Shown in pieces: positions 35,511 to 47,215 of a DNA stretch of 64,000 nucleotides. Every line of letters begins with the position of its first letter. Within the stretch, counting starts at the first letter, position 1. A program made the translations under genes and the position numbers. The notes below the pieces were generated by a model. That model searched no databases. It was given only the letters and a program-made list of their open reading frames with translations, and had not been told where the DNA came from. Source of the stretch: Solanum dulcamara (taxonomy: Eukaryota > Streptophyta > Magnoliopsida > Solanales > Solanaceae); NCBI RefSeq assembly GCF_947179165.1, contig NC_077242.1, positions 23,097,097 through 23,161,096 on the forward strand, written 5' to 3'.

Positions 35511-38500
35511 TCAGTCTAAAATTTTCATCGAAACTTCTTCATAAGTCAAATCCTCCTCAACACTTAAATCTTTAAATGGAACAATGGAGTTTGGATCACC
35601 CACGAACTTCCTCAACATTGATACATGAAACATCGGGTGAACCATAGCTAACTGAAGTGGAAAATCTAACTCATAAGCCACCTTTCCAACATGTCTCAAT
35701 ATCTTGTAAGGTCCTACGTATATAGGGCTCAACTTCCCTTTCTTGCCGAAATGCATTATACCCATCATGGGTGAAATTCTCAAATAGACCCAATCATCCA
35801 CTCAAATTCAAGCTCTCTTTTCCTCATATTGGGATAGGACTTTTGGTGACTTTGAGGTATTTTCAACCTCTCTCTTATGAGTCTTACCTTTTCCATAGCA
35901 TTGATAACTAAATCTGGACCAATCTAGGCCATCTCACCCACTTCAAATCATCCCACCAGGGATCTACATCTCCTCCCATATAATGCTTCGAAATGAGCCA
36001 TTTGGATGCTAGAGTAATAAGTATTATTAAAGGGAAACTTAATCAATGGAAAATATTCATCCCAACTTCCTTTAAAATCAATAACACATGCCCTTAACAT
36101 ATCCTCTAAAGTTTGGATCATTCTTCTTCTTGACCGTCGATTTGAGGATAAAAGGTGGTACTTAACTTAACCTTTGTACTGAGGCCCTTTTGAAAGGACT
36201 TCCAAAAGTGTGAAGTGAATTGTGTACCTCGATTCGATATGATGGAAAAAGGCACACCATGAAGCCTTAGCAACTCTCAAACATACAACTTAGCATAATC
36301 TTCTGCACCATAGGAAGTCTTGACCAGTAGAAAATGAGCCTACTTGATCATCTGATCTACAACGACCCAAATAGAATTATGTTGCTTCTTAGTATGAGGC
36401 AAACCTATTAAAAAATCTATATTCACATCTTCCCACTTTCAAGTAAGAATCTCAATATCTTGGGCTAGACCTCTCGGTCTTGATTCTCAAGTTTAACTTA
36501 TTGGCAATTTGGACACATAGCTACAAACTCCACTATGTCCTTCTTTATGCCATTCCACTAATACACTTCTCTCAAGTCATGATACATCTTGGTGGAACCC
36601 GGATGAATTGAGTATTGGGAACTATGGGCCTCATTCAATATCAACTCTCTTAGCCCATCAACATTAGGTACACACAAACGACCTTGGTAACATAGTGCAC
36701 CATGTCCACCTTGAGAGAAAGCCTCAATGGCATTTTTGGATACCGACTTCCTTAACTCAACCAATATTTGATCTTGGTCTTGCTTGACCTTAACCTCTGC
36801 TACAAGATATGATTCCGAACTATTATAAAAAAGAACACCTCCGTCATTGGAATCAACCAAACATACACCTAAATGTGCCAATCTATGAACATATTTAATC
36901 AATTCTTTCTTATTTTCTTCAACATGTGCCACACTACTCATGGACAATATACTTAGTGCATCGACAACCACATTAGCTTTTTCCGGATGATACAACACAC
37001 TCATGTCTTAATCCTTCAACAACTCAAGCCATCTCCTTTGCCAAAGGTTCAAATCTTTTTGCTTAAACACATATTATAGACTCTTGTGGTCGGTGAACAC
37101 GTCCATATGGACACCATAAAGATAGTGTCTCCAAATCTTCAAGGCAAACACAATCGCCGCTAGTTCAAGATCATATGTTGGATAGTTTCATTTATGCAAC
37201 TTAAGTTGCCTAGAAGCATAGACTATTACCTTACCATATTGCATCAATACACAACCAAGACCAACCCTTAAAGCATCACAATATACTACAAAACCATCAG
37301 ACCCTTTCGGCCAGGTCAAGATAATATCGGTAGTGAGACGATCTTTCAACTCTTGGAAACTCTTTTCACATGCTTCTGACCATTGAAACTTCACCTTCTT
37401 TTGAGTCAACTTGGTCAAAGGTGACGAGATCGATAAAAAACCTTCCACAAATCTCCTATAGTATCCTGTTAGGCCCAAGAAAATCCTAATATTCGAAGGA
37501 GATAATGGTCTAGGCCAATTCTTAACTGCTTCGGTCTTTTTAGGATCAACCATAATCCCTTCACCGGACACAATGTGACCAAGGAAAACACCTCCCTTAA
37601 CCAAACCTCACATTTGTTGAACTTTGCAAATAATTGTTTGTCTCTTAGATTTTGCAACACAATCCTCAAGTGATTTTCATGCTCCTCCTCATTCAGAGAG
37701 TAAACCAAAATGTTGTCATTAAGTCCATGAAAGACGCAAGAGCATTGGTCAAACCAAATGACATGACTAGAAACTCATAATGTCTATACCTTGTCCAAAA
37801 AGCCGTCTTGGGAATGTCACACTACCTCACCCTCAATTGGTGATAACCGTAATAAAGATCTGTTTTGGAGAAGTAACTCGCCCCTTGAAATTGATCAAAC
37901 AAGTCATCTATTCTCAGAATTGGGTCCTTATTCTTGATGGTTACCTTATTCAATTTCCGGTAATCAATGCACATACATAGTGAACCATCCTTTTTTCTAA
38001 CAAATAATACGGGAGCACCCCATAAAGAAATACTTGGCCTAATGAACCCTTTATCCAATAAGTCCTTCAATTAATCCATCAACTCCTTTAATTCCTCCGG
38101 ATCCATCTAGTAAGGAGGAATAGAAATAGGTTGAGTATCCAGAAAAAGGTATATACCAAAATCAATCTCCCTTTATAGGAGGGACACCGAGTAAATCATC
38201 GGGAAAAACATCCGTAAACTCATTTATAATAGGGACCGACTCTAAGATAAGGTTTTTGGAATTCTCATCCCTAACCCCCACAAGATAATAAATACAACCC
38301 TTGGAAATCATCTTCTAAGATTTAAGGCACGAAATGAATTGACCCTTAAACACAGAGTTGCTACCCTTCCATTCTAGGACTTGCTCATTTGGGAATTGGA
38401 ACTTAACCACTTGAGTTCTACAATCAATAGAAGCATAACATGCATATAGCCAATCCATCCCAAGGATTATAATAAAATCGGTCATCTCAAGCTCAACTAG

Positions 38501-38720
38501 ATCACATAAGGTAACTTTATGGAAAACCATAATTGGACAACTTCTATAAACTCTTTTAGCCACAACTGACTCACCTACAAGAGTATAAACGGAGAAACAA
38601 TCTAACAATATCTCCTGACTAACATCAAATCTCATGGACACATAAGGGGAAACAAAAGATAAATTTGCACCCGGATCTAGCAAAGAATAAAAATCATAGT
38701 GAAAGATCCATAACATACTG
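35511..38720 (-). pseudogene. pol of the level-4 element (protease to integrase)
   Basis: The protease reads LLDPGANLSFVSPYVS near 38670, then LGMDWLYACYASIDC. The RT runs from about 38070 ([22 protein letters not shown] block) to 37470. A junction near 37717 fuses FMDLM directly to the NILVYS position, removing about 50 bp including the first catalytic Asp and shifting the frame. RNase H lies at about 37340-36960 (FVVYCDALRVGLGCVLMQ), the integrase zinc part at 36620-36560 (YSIHPGSTKMYHDLREVY), and the integrase GPY end at 35801-35700 (GKKGKLSPIYVGPYKIL). Confidence 0.85.
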
Positions 38721-38739
38721 GTAACAATATCGGGCGTCT

Positions 38740-40872
38740 CCTCTATCTCTTGCCTACCATGGAGAGAAAAGAATATATTATTGCGTTGACTACCCTTTGG
38801 TTACAGTTGGCCACCTTGAGTAACTCGGCCTTAAGGACGAACATCTTTACCCCTACATTCCTTAGCATGATGACCCGTCTTACCAAACTGGTAGCACACA
38901 TTCAACTCGGCTAGGCATTCACCCTTGTGGTTCCTACCATACTTTTTGCATGCAGGAGTAGCTTGGCCAATGGGAGCACCTCCTTAAGGTTTAGGATTGG
39001 GCACCCTATCTTTGTCAAAACTTGGAGTAGTAGCATTAGAAGACCCTTGGATGGAGTACCTTTGGCGAAAATGAGAACGTCCACCACTTTCGGACTTAGT
39101 ACGAGAGAATTCACTATTATCTGTCCTTGGCCTCTTAGGCTCCCAATTCTTCAACTTTAACTTCTCACTTTTTACTTGCTCCACATATGTCATGAGTCTA
39201 GATATATCCATTTCTCGAATTAACGTAGCCGTTTTGCACTCCGTTGCAACCATATTCGACACACTCGATACAAACTTGCTCATACGAGCTCTTGAGTTGA
39301 CATTATGAATGGAACATATTTTGACAATTGAGCAAACTTGAGGGTATACTCCCTCATACTAATACCACCTTACTTGAGGTTGATGAACTCTTGCACCTTA
39401 GTCTCCCTCAACTCTAGTGGGAAAAAGCGACCAAGAAAAGCCCTTCTGAACTCATCCCAAGTCACGAGCTCTGCCTTTCTAGGCCTCTTATTTTCTATTG
39501 ATCAAACCAGATTTGCGCAACACCCCTCAATTGGTATGTATCCAAAACCGCCCTTTCAACCAGGCTAATCCCCATGATCTAACAATCTTATGGATACTAT
39601 CAAAAAATTCTTGGAGATCCTCATCAACCTTAGAACCCCAAAACTCTAGAGGATTCATCCTCATGAAGTCACGGACTTTTGTTACAGCCATGCTAGTATT
39701 CGGATTCATGGAAGAAACTAGGGCTGTTCACAGTTTTGGTTAAAACCAAAACCAAACTGAAAATTTAACCAAACCGAATAAAAAAACCGACATTCAGTTT
39801 GGTTTGGTTTGGTTTGGTTTTAAATTTGAATAACCGATAATATTTGGTTTGGTTATGGTTATAGAAAAAAATAACCGAATAAATAACCGAACCAAACCGA
39901 TAATTATATACTTAAAATTTATAATTATTTATATGTATAATATTAGTTTTTCATAAATAATTAAAGATATTTTATACGTTTTAATTATTAATTTAATATT
40001 AATATACTTATTTTTAAGGCCCAACAATCCAAACCCAACTCTCAAGCCCAATTATAAATTCTAATAAACACTAAACAGCGGTCCAAGTCCAACAATCCAA
40101 GCCCATTAGCCCAACTCTCAAGCCCAATTCTAAATCCTAAATTCTAAATCCTAAATTTCTAATAAGCACTAAGCACTTGAGCAGCAGGCAGCAACATAAA
40201 GTAAAAGTTAAAACTTTAAAACCCTAGTATCTGTTTTCCTTTTACATTTTTGTTCCTCTCACGTTGGTTTCTCACAAAGTCACAGACTCACAGTCATAGA
40301 CTAACAGTGAAGGCTCAAGAGCAACCTCAACTCCTCAACCCCAAGTATAAGATTGTCAAATTTTGAGAAGGTTTGTAAGGAGTTTTTCAAATTTTAAATT
40401 GATTTTAAGTTGTTTTCTTTTTTTCCCGAATGTATAAGTTGTTTCATTTTCTGTTTTGAACCTTTGTGGGTCGTGAGGAAAAAAGAGCTTCATAAGAATT
40501 TGAAGAATGTAGAGAGAGAATATTTGAATTATCTCGGCTAGTCATAAACCGAATAACCGAATCAAACCGAACCAAACCGACAATAACCAAACCCGTGGTT
40601 ATTATTTTACTTGGTTTGGTTATGGTTTTAGACATTTAATAACCGATTAAATTGGTTTGGTTATGGTTTTAATCAATAACCGACCCAAACCGAACCATGA
40701 ACACCCCTAGAAGAAACCACCTAATGATTCACTTGAGCCTTAATGGATTGAGCAAGTACTTGAAAGGATGCTCAAAATATGGCATTGGAAACTTGATCAT
40801 TCGTAGGTCATTCAGAGCTTGTTTCTCCTTTTCAACCATGTTCCTTCTTACAGGGTACCTTCGTGGAGGCAT
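38740..40872 (-). pseudogene. gag of the level-4 element, split by a hAT insertion
   Basis: Starts MPPRRYPVRRN at 40872 and has a stop after about 52 codons. It is interrupted by the hAT element (39719-40709) and resumes with NPNTSMAVTKVRDFMRMNP at 39709. The capsid part follows to about 39290, and degenerate zinc knuckles (ACKKYGRNHKGEC and CYQFGKTGHHAKEC) lie near 38960-38870. Frameshifts are present. Confidence 0.8.
39719..40709. mobile_element. Non-autonomous hAT element (level 5), 991 bp
   Basis: Perfect 8-bp duplications GAAGAAAC (39711-39718 and 40710-40717) flank inverted ends TAGGGCTGTTCACAGTTTTG and TAGGGGTGTTCATGGTTCGG. Subterminal regions are dense in AACCGAACC/GGTTTGGTT repeats. 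The centre holds AT-rich and CCCAA-rich filler without coding potential. The 8-bp duplication and termini place it in the hAT superfamily. Confidence 0.9.
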
Positions 40873-41072
40873 ATTCTTAAAATTGTAAAGAACAAGTGTT
40901 AGAGGGAAAATGCTTAACCACTCTACTGTACAACATAGATCATGAAGGAAGTGAGACCTTTCCTAAAATATTTCATAGCATCCTATCCATGGATGTGGCA
41001 TGCTTCACACCAATAAATACGACTCTACTTAGTGCGGCATGTTAGACTTCCTAGGACTCCTCTAAACTTTAT

Positions 41073-41084
41073 ACTTTGATACCA
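41073..41084 (-). other. Primer-binding site of the level-4 element
   Basis: Minus-strand TGGTATCAAAGT, four bases inside the 5' LTR end, resembles the initiator-Met tRNA site TGGTATCAGAGC with two differences. Confidence 0.7.
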
Positions 41085-41088
41085 AGTT

Positions 41089-43164
41089 TGTCATGACCCG
41101 ACCTGGAGCCTAGTCGTAACACGGCAATTGGGATGCGAGCAACCCCAACCATAAGCCATCTTAGCATTCATTTCATACATAAGGTAAAGAAAAATATAAA
41201 GATAAGCAAAAGTAATAATGAGTGGGTTAAAGGGCTTAGGAAAACCAAACTTCATAAACGTGCAAACCGGACTACACCAATACATCATCTAAAAATGCCT
41301 CTAATTTAACTTTTGATAAAGGCTTAGGACAAGCTCCTAGCTCACCCTAGTAATAGAAAAAATGTCTAAGCAATAGGAACCTGAAATAAAGTTTTTTCCT
41401 TGGTAGAATGAGGACTCACAAACTCTTTAAAGATCTAAAGAAAAATCTAGCCACAAGCGGGGTAGTCGTGAGTTTCGTCTGTCCCTATATTTTGAGAAAA
41501 TATAGGCAAAATATGCACTAGTATGTTTGAATGTATTAAGAATATAATGTATGTATGATAAGTAAGAGAACATAATCAATATGCCATAAGATGTATGACC
41601 AATCATAATGAGCATGAGTATAGCTTAAAAGCAATTTTGAAACATAAGGAATTCTTGGTCAAAGCATATCATAAAACTTCAATTTTCAACTCATAACTTG
41701 ATATCTTAAAGATTAACTTGAACTTGTATGGGATAAGACCTTTAACCGACAACTAAGACCATGTGAGCTACTACATAAAATCTAATGACTCCTGCATTGA
41801 GACAAGTCAATGACACCTACATCGAAATAGGGGAGGCTACCTTGCCAGGGCATACTCCAAAGATAACTCAACTCAACTCAACTCAACTGAGCTATGTGGA
41901 TCCATTAGCTAGGCAATGAAGGCAACCTACGTGGGCAATATAGTTTGAGATTTTAGGTTGCTACTAGCATTTCCTTGGATAACCAACTGTGTTATCCGGC
42001 CAAATCTCACCTAGAAGTTTTCTCGGTGCTTAGTCAATATCCCAACGGAAATTCATAAAACATACTAATAACATAGTAGGAAAAGATAGTAACTGCCTAT
42101 CAATTCATCTTTAAAATATTTAGGAATAGCTCATCTAACTTGGTGATTCATAAGAATCTATAATTTCGGTGAGAATTGTCCTTATCACCATCTTTAAGCA
42201 TCTAATGATCTTAACTCTAATCATTATCTCAACCCTAACTTCAAAAAAGTTATAATCTCATCTGTAACTCATAGAAAACTATCCTTGTAAATCATTTAAC
42301 TCATGATTAACTCATAAGATCATCTTTAACTTTGATCATCACTATAACTTTCATCATAGAATCACAATATCAACTTTAAACCATGAAACTTTACTTGAAG
42401 ATCATTGAACTCATAATCTATTCATGAAAATCATCTTTAACTTCATAATCCTAACTTGGAAATAGCTTCATGCATGGGCATTTATAATTCAACTTAAAAT
42501 TATGCAATTCATAACAAAATATGCATATAATGATTAGAGCATTGATAACATCTAAAAATGGAATTAAATCAGCCCAATGCAATTTACCAAAACTATGGTT
42601 CATAATCAATTGAAAATTGAAAGAAACTTTGAGAAGACCCTGGACTTCATGGGTGAAAGGAACCCATAAATCGATTCATACATACCTTGCTTGAATTCAT
42701 CAGGAATTGAAGAAGAATCTTGGAGAAATTTGGAGAACCCTAGGCTGAATTTGGAGAGAAACCTTCAGGGACCTTGTGAGTTCTTTCCTTGGAAATTTTT
42801 GATAGAATGAATTGAATATGAGGGGTTTTTGAAGAGAAGAGTATTTATAGACTTTGAATTTGGCCATAAAAGTGTCTAGGTTCATTGAACCAAACTTTGG
42901 AAAAGACATAATTGCCCTTCATTAAATCTGGAAAATTGGCCCTATAAACACCCTTCTACGGGTTGTCGACGTAACGACGAGTCTTCCAAATGATCTGTCC
43001 TGCAGGCCTGACAAAAGAGCCGAAAACATATTCTCTGAAGTTTATGAACGACCATTGTTTATGACCCATAATCTCAGGAATAGTCCATTTCGTTCATATA
43101 GATAGGTTCAAAATTTTGAGACTTTTCTCCTTGGTTCCAACTTTCTGGTTTATGGGGTCTTACA
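41089..43164 (-). repeat. 5' LTR of the level-4 element
   Basis: Plus-strand start TGTCATGACCCGACC, end ...GGGGTCTTACA, 2076 bp. It is about 310 bp shorter than its partner, mainly through loss of sequence between about 43085 and 43120 that corresponds to 34740-35050. Confidence 0.85.
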
Positions 43165-44800
43165 ATAACTTTCATCAAAAAATCATAATCTCAACTTTAA
43201 ACCATGAAAATTTACTTGAAGATCATTGAACTCATAATCTATTCATGAAAATCATCTTTAACTTCACAATCTTAACTTGGAAATAGCTTCATGCATGGAC
43301 ATTCATAATTCAACTTAAAATCATGCAATTTATATGAAAACATGCATATAATGATCATTGATAACATCTAAAAATAGAATTAAATTAGCCCAATGCAATT
43401 CATCAAAACTAGGATTCATAATTAATTGAATTTGAAAGAAACTTTGAGAAAACCTTGGGACTTCATCAGTAAAAACATCCCACGAATCAATTCCTACATA
43501 ACTTGCTTGAATTTACTAAGAATTGAAGAAGAACCCAGAAGAAATCTAGAAACCCTAGCTTGAATTTGGAGAGAAACCTTGAGAGACTTTGAGTTTCTTG
43601 CGTTAGAATATTTTAGGAGAATGAATTGAATATGAGGGGAATTTGAATAATTGAATATTTATAGACTTTGAACTTGGCCATAAAAGTGTCTAGGTTCATT
43701 GGATTGAACTTGGAAAAAGATAAAAATTCCCTTTATTAAAATTTAAAAGTTGACCCTACGGATCACTCCTTATCGGTCTTCAAAATGTCTATGGGTCGTA
43801 GACCCAATTTGTCTTGTCAAACCTTGGAAAAAGCTGAAAAAATGAGCCTCTGATATTTTTTTACGACCAATTTTTATGACCCGTAAACATTTCTACGATA
43901 CATAACTTATTCTTACGGGTCTTAACTCCAGGTTGTAATATTTCCTACGGGTCATAACTTGACATTCTTTAGTAAAACGGTTATAATTCTTTATTTCAAT
44001 CTCCAAATGAGGCCAACTTGATAATGTTGGAAAGAGGACTCAAAGACCTTTAATTCAATAGGTAATGAGCCACCTAATTCCTTATATTCTAGGAGATATG
44101 ATCTTTTGAATTTGACCTAAGTAAAATCTTTCACCAAAACTCAATCGGTAAGAAAGCTTTCAACTCGACTTTGTGCTAGAAGATTCTTGTGACCATAAAA
44201 CATCTCAAAATCTATTCCCACACTTAATAATTGGAATAAACACCTACACATAATTAATGATCACCATTTACGATACTACGGATGGCTTCTACGACTGGTC
44301 GTTTTATCTACGGGTCGTCAATATGAGTCATGAAAGTAGTGCTCCAAAAATCATAGGATATTGGATTGAAACATGGTCCCTACAACTCATCCTTATGAGT
44401 GGTCGACTCTCCTACGAGTAATACAAATAAATCATCAATTTCCCCTTCACTTAGTCAAAATTCAAAACTCAGGACCCAATTCTACGACTCATAACTTATC
44501 CTACGACTCGTCCTGTCGAGTCGTTTTAAAAGTACAGAGGCTTGTCAATTTCAAAAAATCAAATATCAACTCTACGACTCACTCTACTAGTTGTCACCAT
44601 TTCTAAAAGTCATCAACTTGACTCAAAAACTTAGTTCCAAACTTGATCAATTTTCCAACCCTAATATCATTCCTACGAGCCACTTCTACGACCCATAGAA
44701 TACCTACGACTCATAGGTTAAGTCGTAAACTCTAAGATAGTCTCTTTTTTTGGAATTTTCTTCTATTTTGACTTTTAAACTTTTGGGGCCTTATATTCTA

Positions 44801-47000
44801 TGACATTCCTAGGCCATATTGTATCCGGAGAGGGTATATGATTTGATTCACAAAAGATTAAAAAGGTTAAAAACTGGCCGAGGCGTACATCCCCGACTGA
44901 CATAAGAAGTTTCTTGGGTTTGGGCGGCTAATACCATAGATTTATTGAAGGGTTCTTATTCATATCTTCACCATTGACTAAGCTAACTCAGAAGAAGGCT
45001 AAGTGTCAATGGTCAGATGCTTTCGAGAAGAGTTTTCAAGAATTGAAAATAAGATTGACTACTGCTCCAGTGTTATCCATACCCGAGGGAACAAATGGGT
45101 TTGTCATCTACTGTGATGCTCCATAGTTGGATTGGGTTGTGTGTTGATGTAGAAGGGTAAGGTTATTGCGTACGCTTTTAGAAAGCTTAAGATTCATGAG
45201 AGAAACTACCCGACTCACGACCTTGAGTTGGCAGACGTAGTATTTGATCTCAAGATTTTGGCCTCACTATCTATATGACATGCATTTTGATATGTTCACA
45301 TATCACAAGAGTCTGCAATACATGTTTACTTAGAAAGAGCTAACCTGAGACAAAGGATATGACTTGAGTTGCTCAAGGATTATGACATGAGTATTCTTTA
45401 CCACCCAGGTAAAGCTAACATTGTTGCTGATGCTCTTAATAGGTTATCTATAGGGAGAACTGCCCATGTAGAAGAGGGAAAGAAAGAATTGGCCAAAGAG
45501 GTGCATAGACTTGCATGTTTGGGAGTTTAACTTATTGACACTAATAAGGGCGGTACAAATATTTAGAATAAATCTGAATCATCTCTAGTTGTAGAGGTGA
45601 AAGAAAAGCATGATCAAGATACCATTCTCCTCCAACTAAAAGATGATGTCCATAAGCAAAAGGTAATGACTTTCTTGAAAAGGGGAGATAGAGTGTTGAG
45701 TTATCAAGGGAGATTATGTGTTCTGAGCGTTGATGACATTTGAGAGAAGATCATGGAAGAGGCCCATATTTCTAGGTATTCCATCCATGCAAGTTCTACA
45801 AAGATGTACTGCTTCTTGAGAGAGGTATGTTGGTGGAGTGGAATGCAGAAGGATATAAAAGAGTTTGTGTCTAAGTGCCCAATCTGCTAACAAGTTAAAG
45901 TTGAACACCAGAGGCCTTGCGGAGTAGCCCAAAATATTGAGATTCCAGAATATAAGTGGGAGATGATAAATATGGACTTCATAATAGGTCTAACATGGTT
46001 CCGCATACAACATGACTCTATTTGGGTGATTTTGGACAAAATGACCAAATCAGCCCATTTCTTACTAGTTAAGACTATGGACACCGCAGAAGATTACGCC
46101 AAACGGTACCTTAGAGAGATTGTTAAACTGCATGGAGTTCCTTTGTTTATCATTTCATCTAGGGGAGCTCTGTTCACTTCTCAATTTTGGAGTCATTCCA
46201 GAAATATTTGGGTTAAAGAGTGAACCTTAGTACTATTTTTTATCCGCAGATAGATGGCCATGTAGAGCGTACGATTTAGACTTTGGAGGATATATTGACA
46301 GCCTATGTCATCGACTTCAAAGGTAATTGGGATGATCATCTATCTCTTATTGAGTTTGTATAAAATAATAGCTTCCATTCGGGCATTCAAATAGCTCCCT
46401 ATAAAGCTCTATATGAGAGAAGATGTAGATTGCCGATCTTTTAATTTGAGGTTTGGCAGGCTGAGTTTATTGGACCAGATTTGGTTCATCAATCTATGGA
46501 GAAAGTAAAGATCATCCAGGAGAGGTTAAAAACTGTGCAGAGTCGCTATAAATCCTACACTGATGTTAGAAGTAGAGACTTAGAGTTCGAAGTGCCTGAT
46601 TGGGTATACTTGAAAGTTTCACCCATGAAGGGTGTGATGAGATTTGGAAAGAAAGGAAAGCTTAGTACTTGCTATATTGGTCCTTATTAGATTGTGAAAA
46701 GGGTTGGTAACATAGCCTATAAATTAGAGTTGCCCCAAGAGTTAGCAGCTATTCATCCCGTGTTTTACATCTCTATGCTTAAGAAATATTTGAGAGATCC
46801 TTAACTTGTTATCCTGAATAATAGCATTAGCATGAAAGAGAGTTTGAGTTATGAAGAGATTTCAGTTTAGATTCTTGATCGTCAGGTTCATAAATTGAGA
46901 ACCAAGGAGGCAGCATCCATCAAAGTTCTATGACGGAATCAGTTTGTTCAAGAGGCTATATGGGAAGCTGAAGAAGATATGAAAGCTAGATACCCACATC
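44801..47000 (+). pseudogene. Tekay RT end, RNase H, integrase and chromodomain-like tail
   Basis: The RT resumes as [12 protein letters not shown] directly after the duplicated TTCTA. RNase H lies at about 45080-45460 with several stops. The integrase zinc part is near 45770-45895 (SIHASSTKMYCFLREV, CPIC), the core follows at 45960-46440 (NMDFIIGL, then WVILDKMTKSAHF), and the GPY end is near 46600-46690. The segment 46700-46990 (HPVFYISMLKKY to WEAEEDMKARYPHLF) is the chromodomain-type tail of Tekay elements. Stops occur throughout. Confidence 0.85.
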
Positions 47001-47215
47001 TATTTGTGCCTCTAATGTTGATGCTAATGGTAATATTCCTTTTTCTTATCTTTAATTTGAAGTTTCTTCCGAGTTTGAGTATATGATGTGTATCCTTGAA
47101 TCCAAGTAGTGATTGCTTGATTGATTGAGTAATTGAGTCTTGATTGTATTCGTACCTTGAGTAAAACCATAGCTTAGTCTTAAATCGAGGACAAATGATC
47201 CCAAAAAGGAGATAT

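Larger units (their letters stand above)
32734..43164 (-). mobile_element. Full-length Ty3 chromovirus-type element (level 4)
   Basis: Flanked by ATAAC duplications (32729-32733 and 43165-43169). The LTRs are at 32734-35119 and 41089-43164, a Met-tRNA-like primer site is just inside the right LTR, and a purine tract (TTCAAGGTGAAGATA) is just inside the left one, so it runs on the minus strand. Order gag, protease, RT, RNase H, integrase. The LTRs are identical over long stretches (33835-34080 against 42190-42440), marking it as the youngest retroelement of the nest. It still cannot move by itself: its RT has lost the catalytic segment. Confidence 0.9.
31315..44795 (-). mobile_element. Solo LTR (level 3), itself split by a related full-length element
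   Basis: It starts TGTCACGACCCGACC at 31315 and ends ...TTTTGGGGCCTTATA at 44795, flanked by TTCTG (31310-31314) and TTCTA (44796-44800). Its own sequence is 31315-32733 plus 43170-44795, about 3.0 kb. It matches the LTRs of the inner element, so it is a solo LTR of the same family left after LTR-LTR recombination. The RT reading of the host element resumes immediately after it. Confidence 0.85.
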
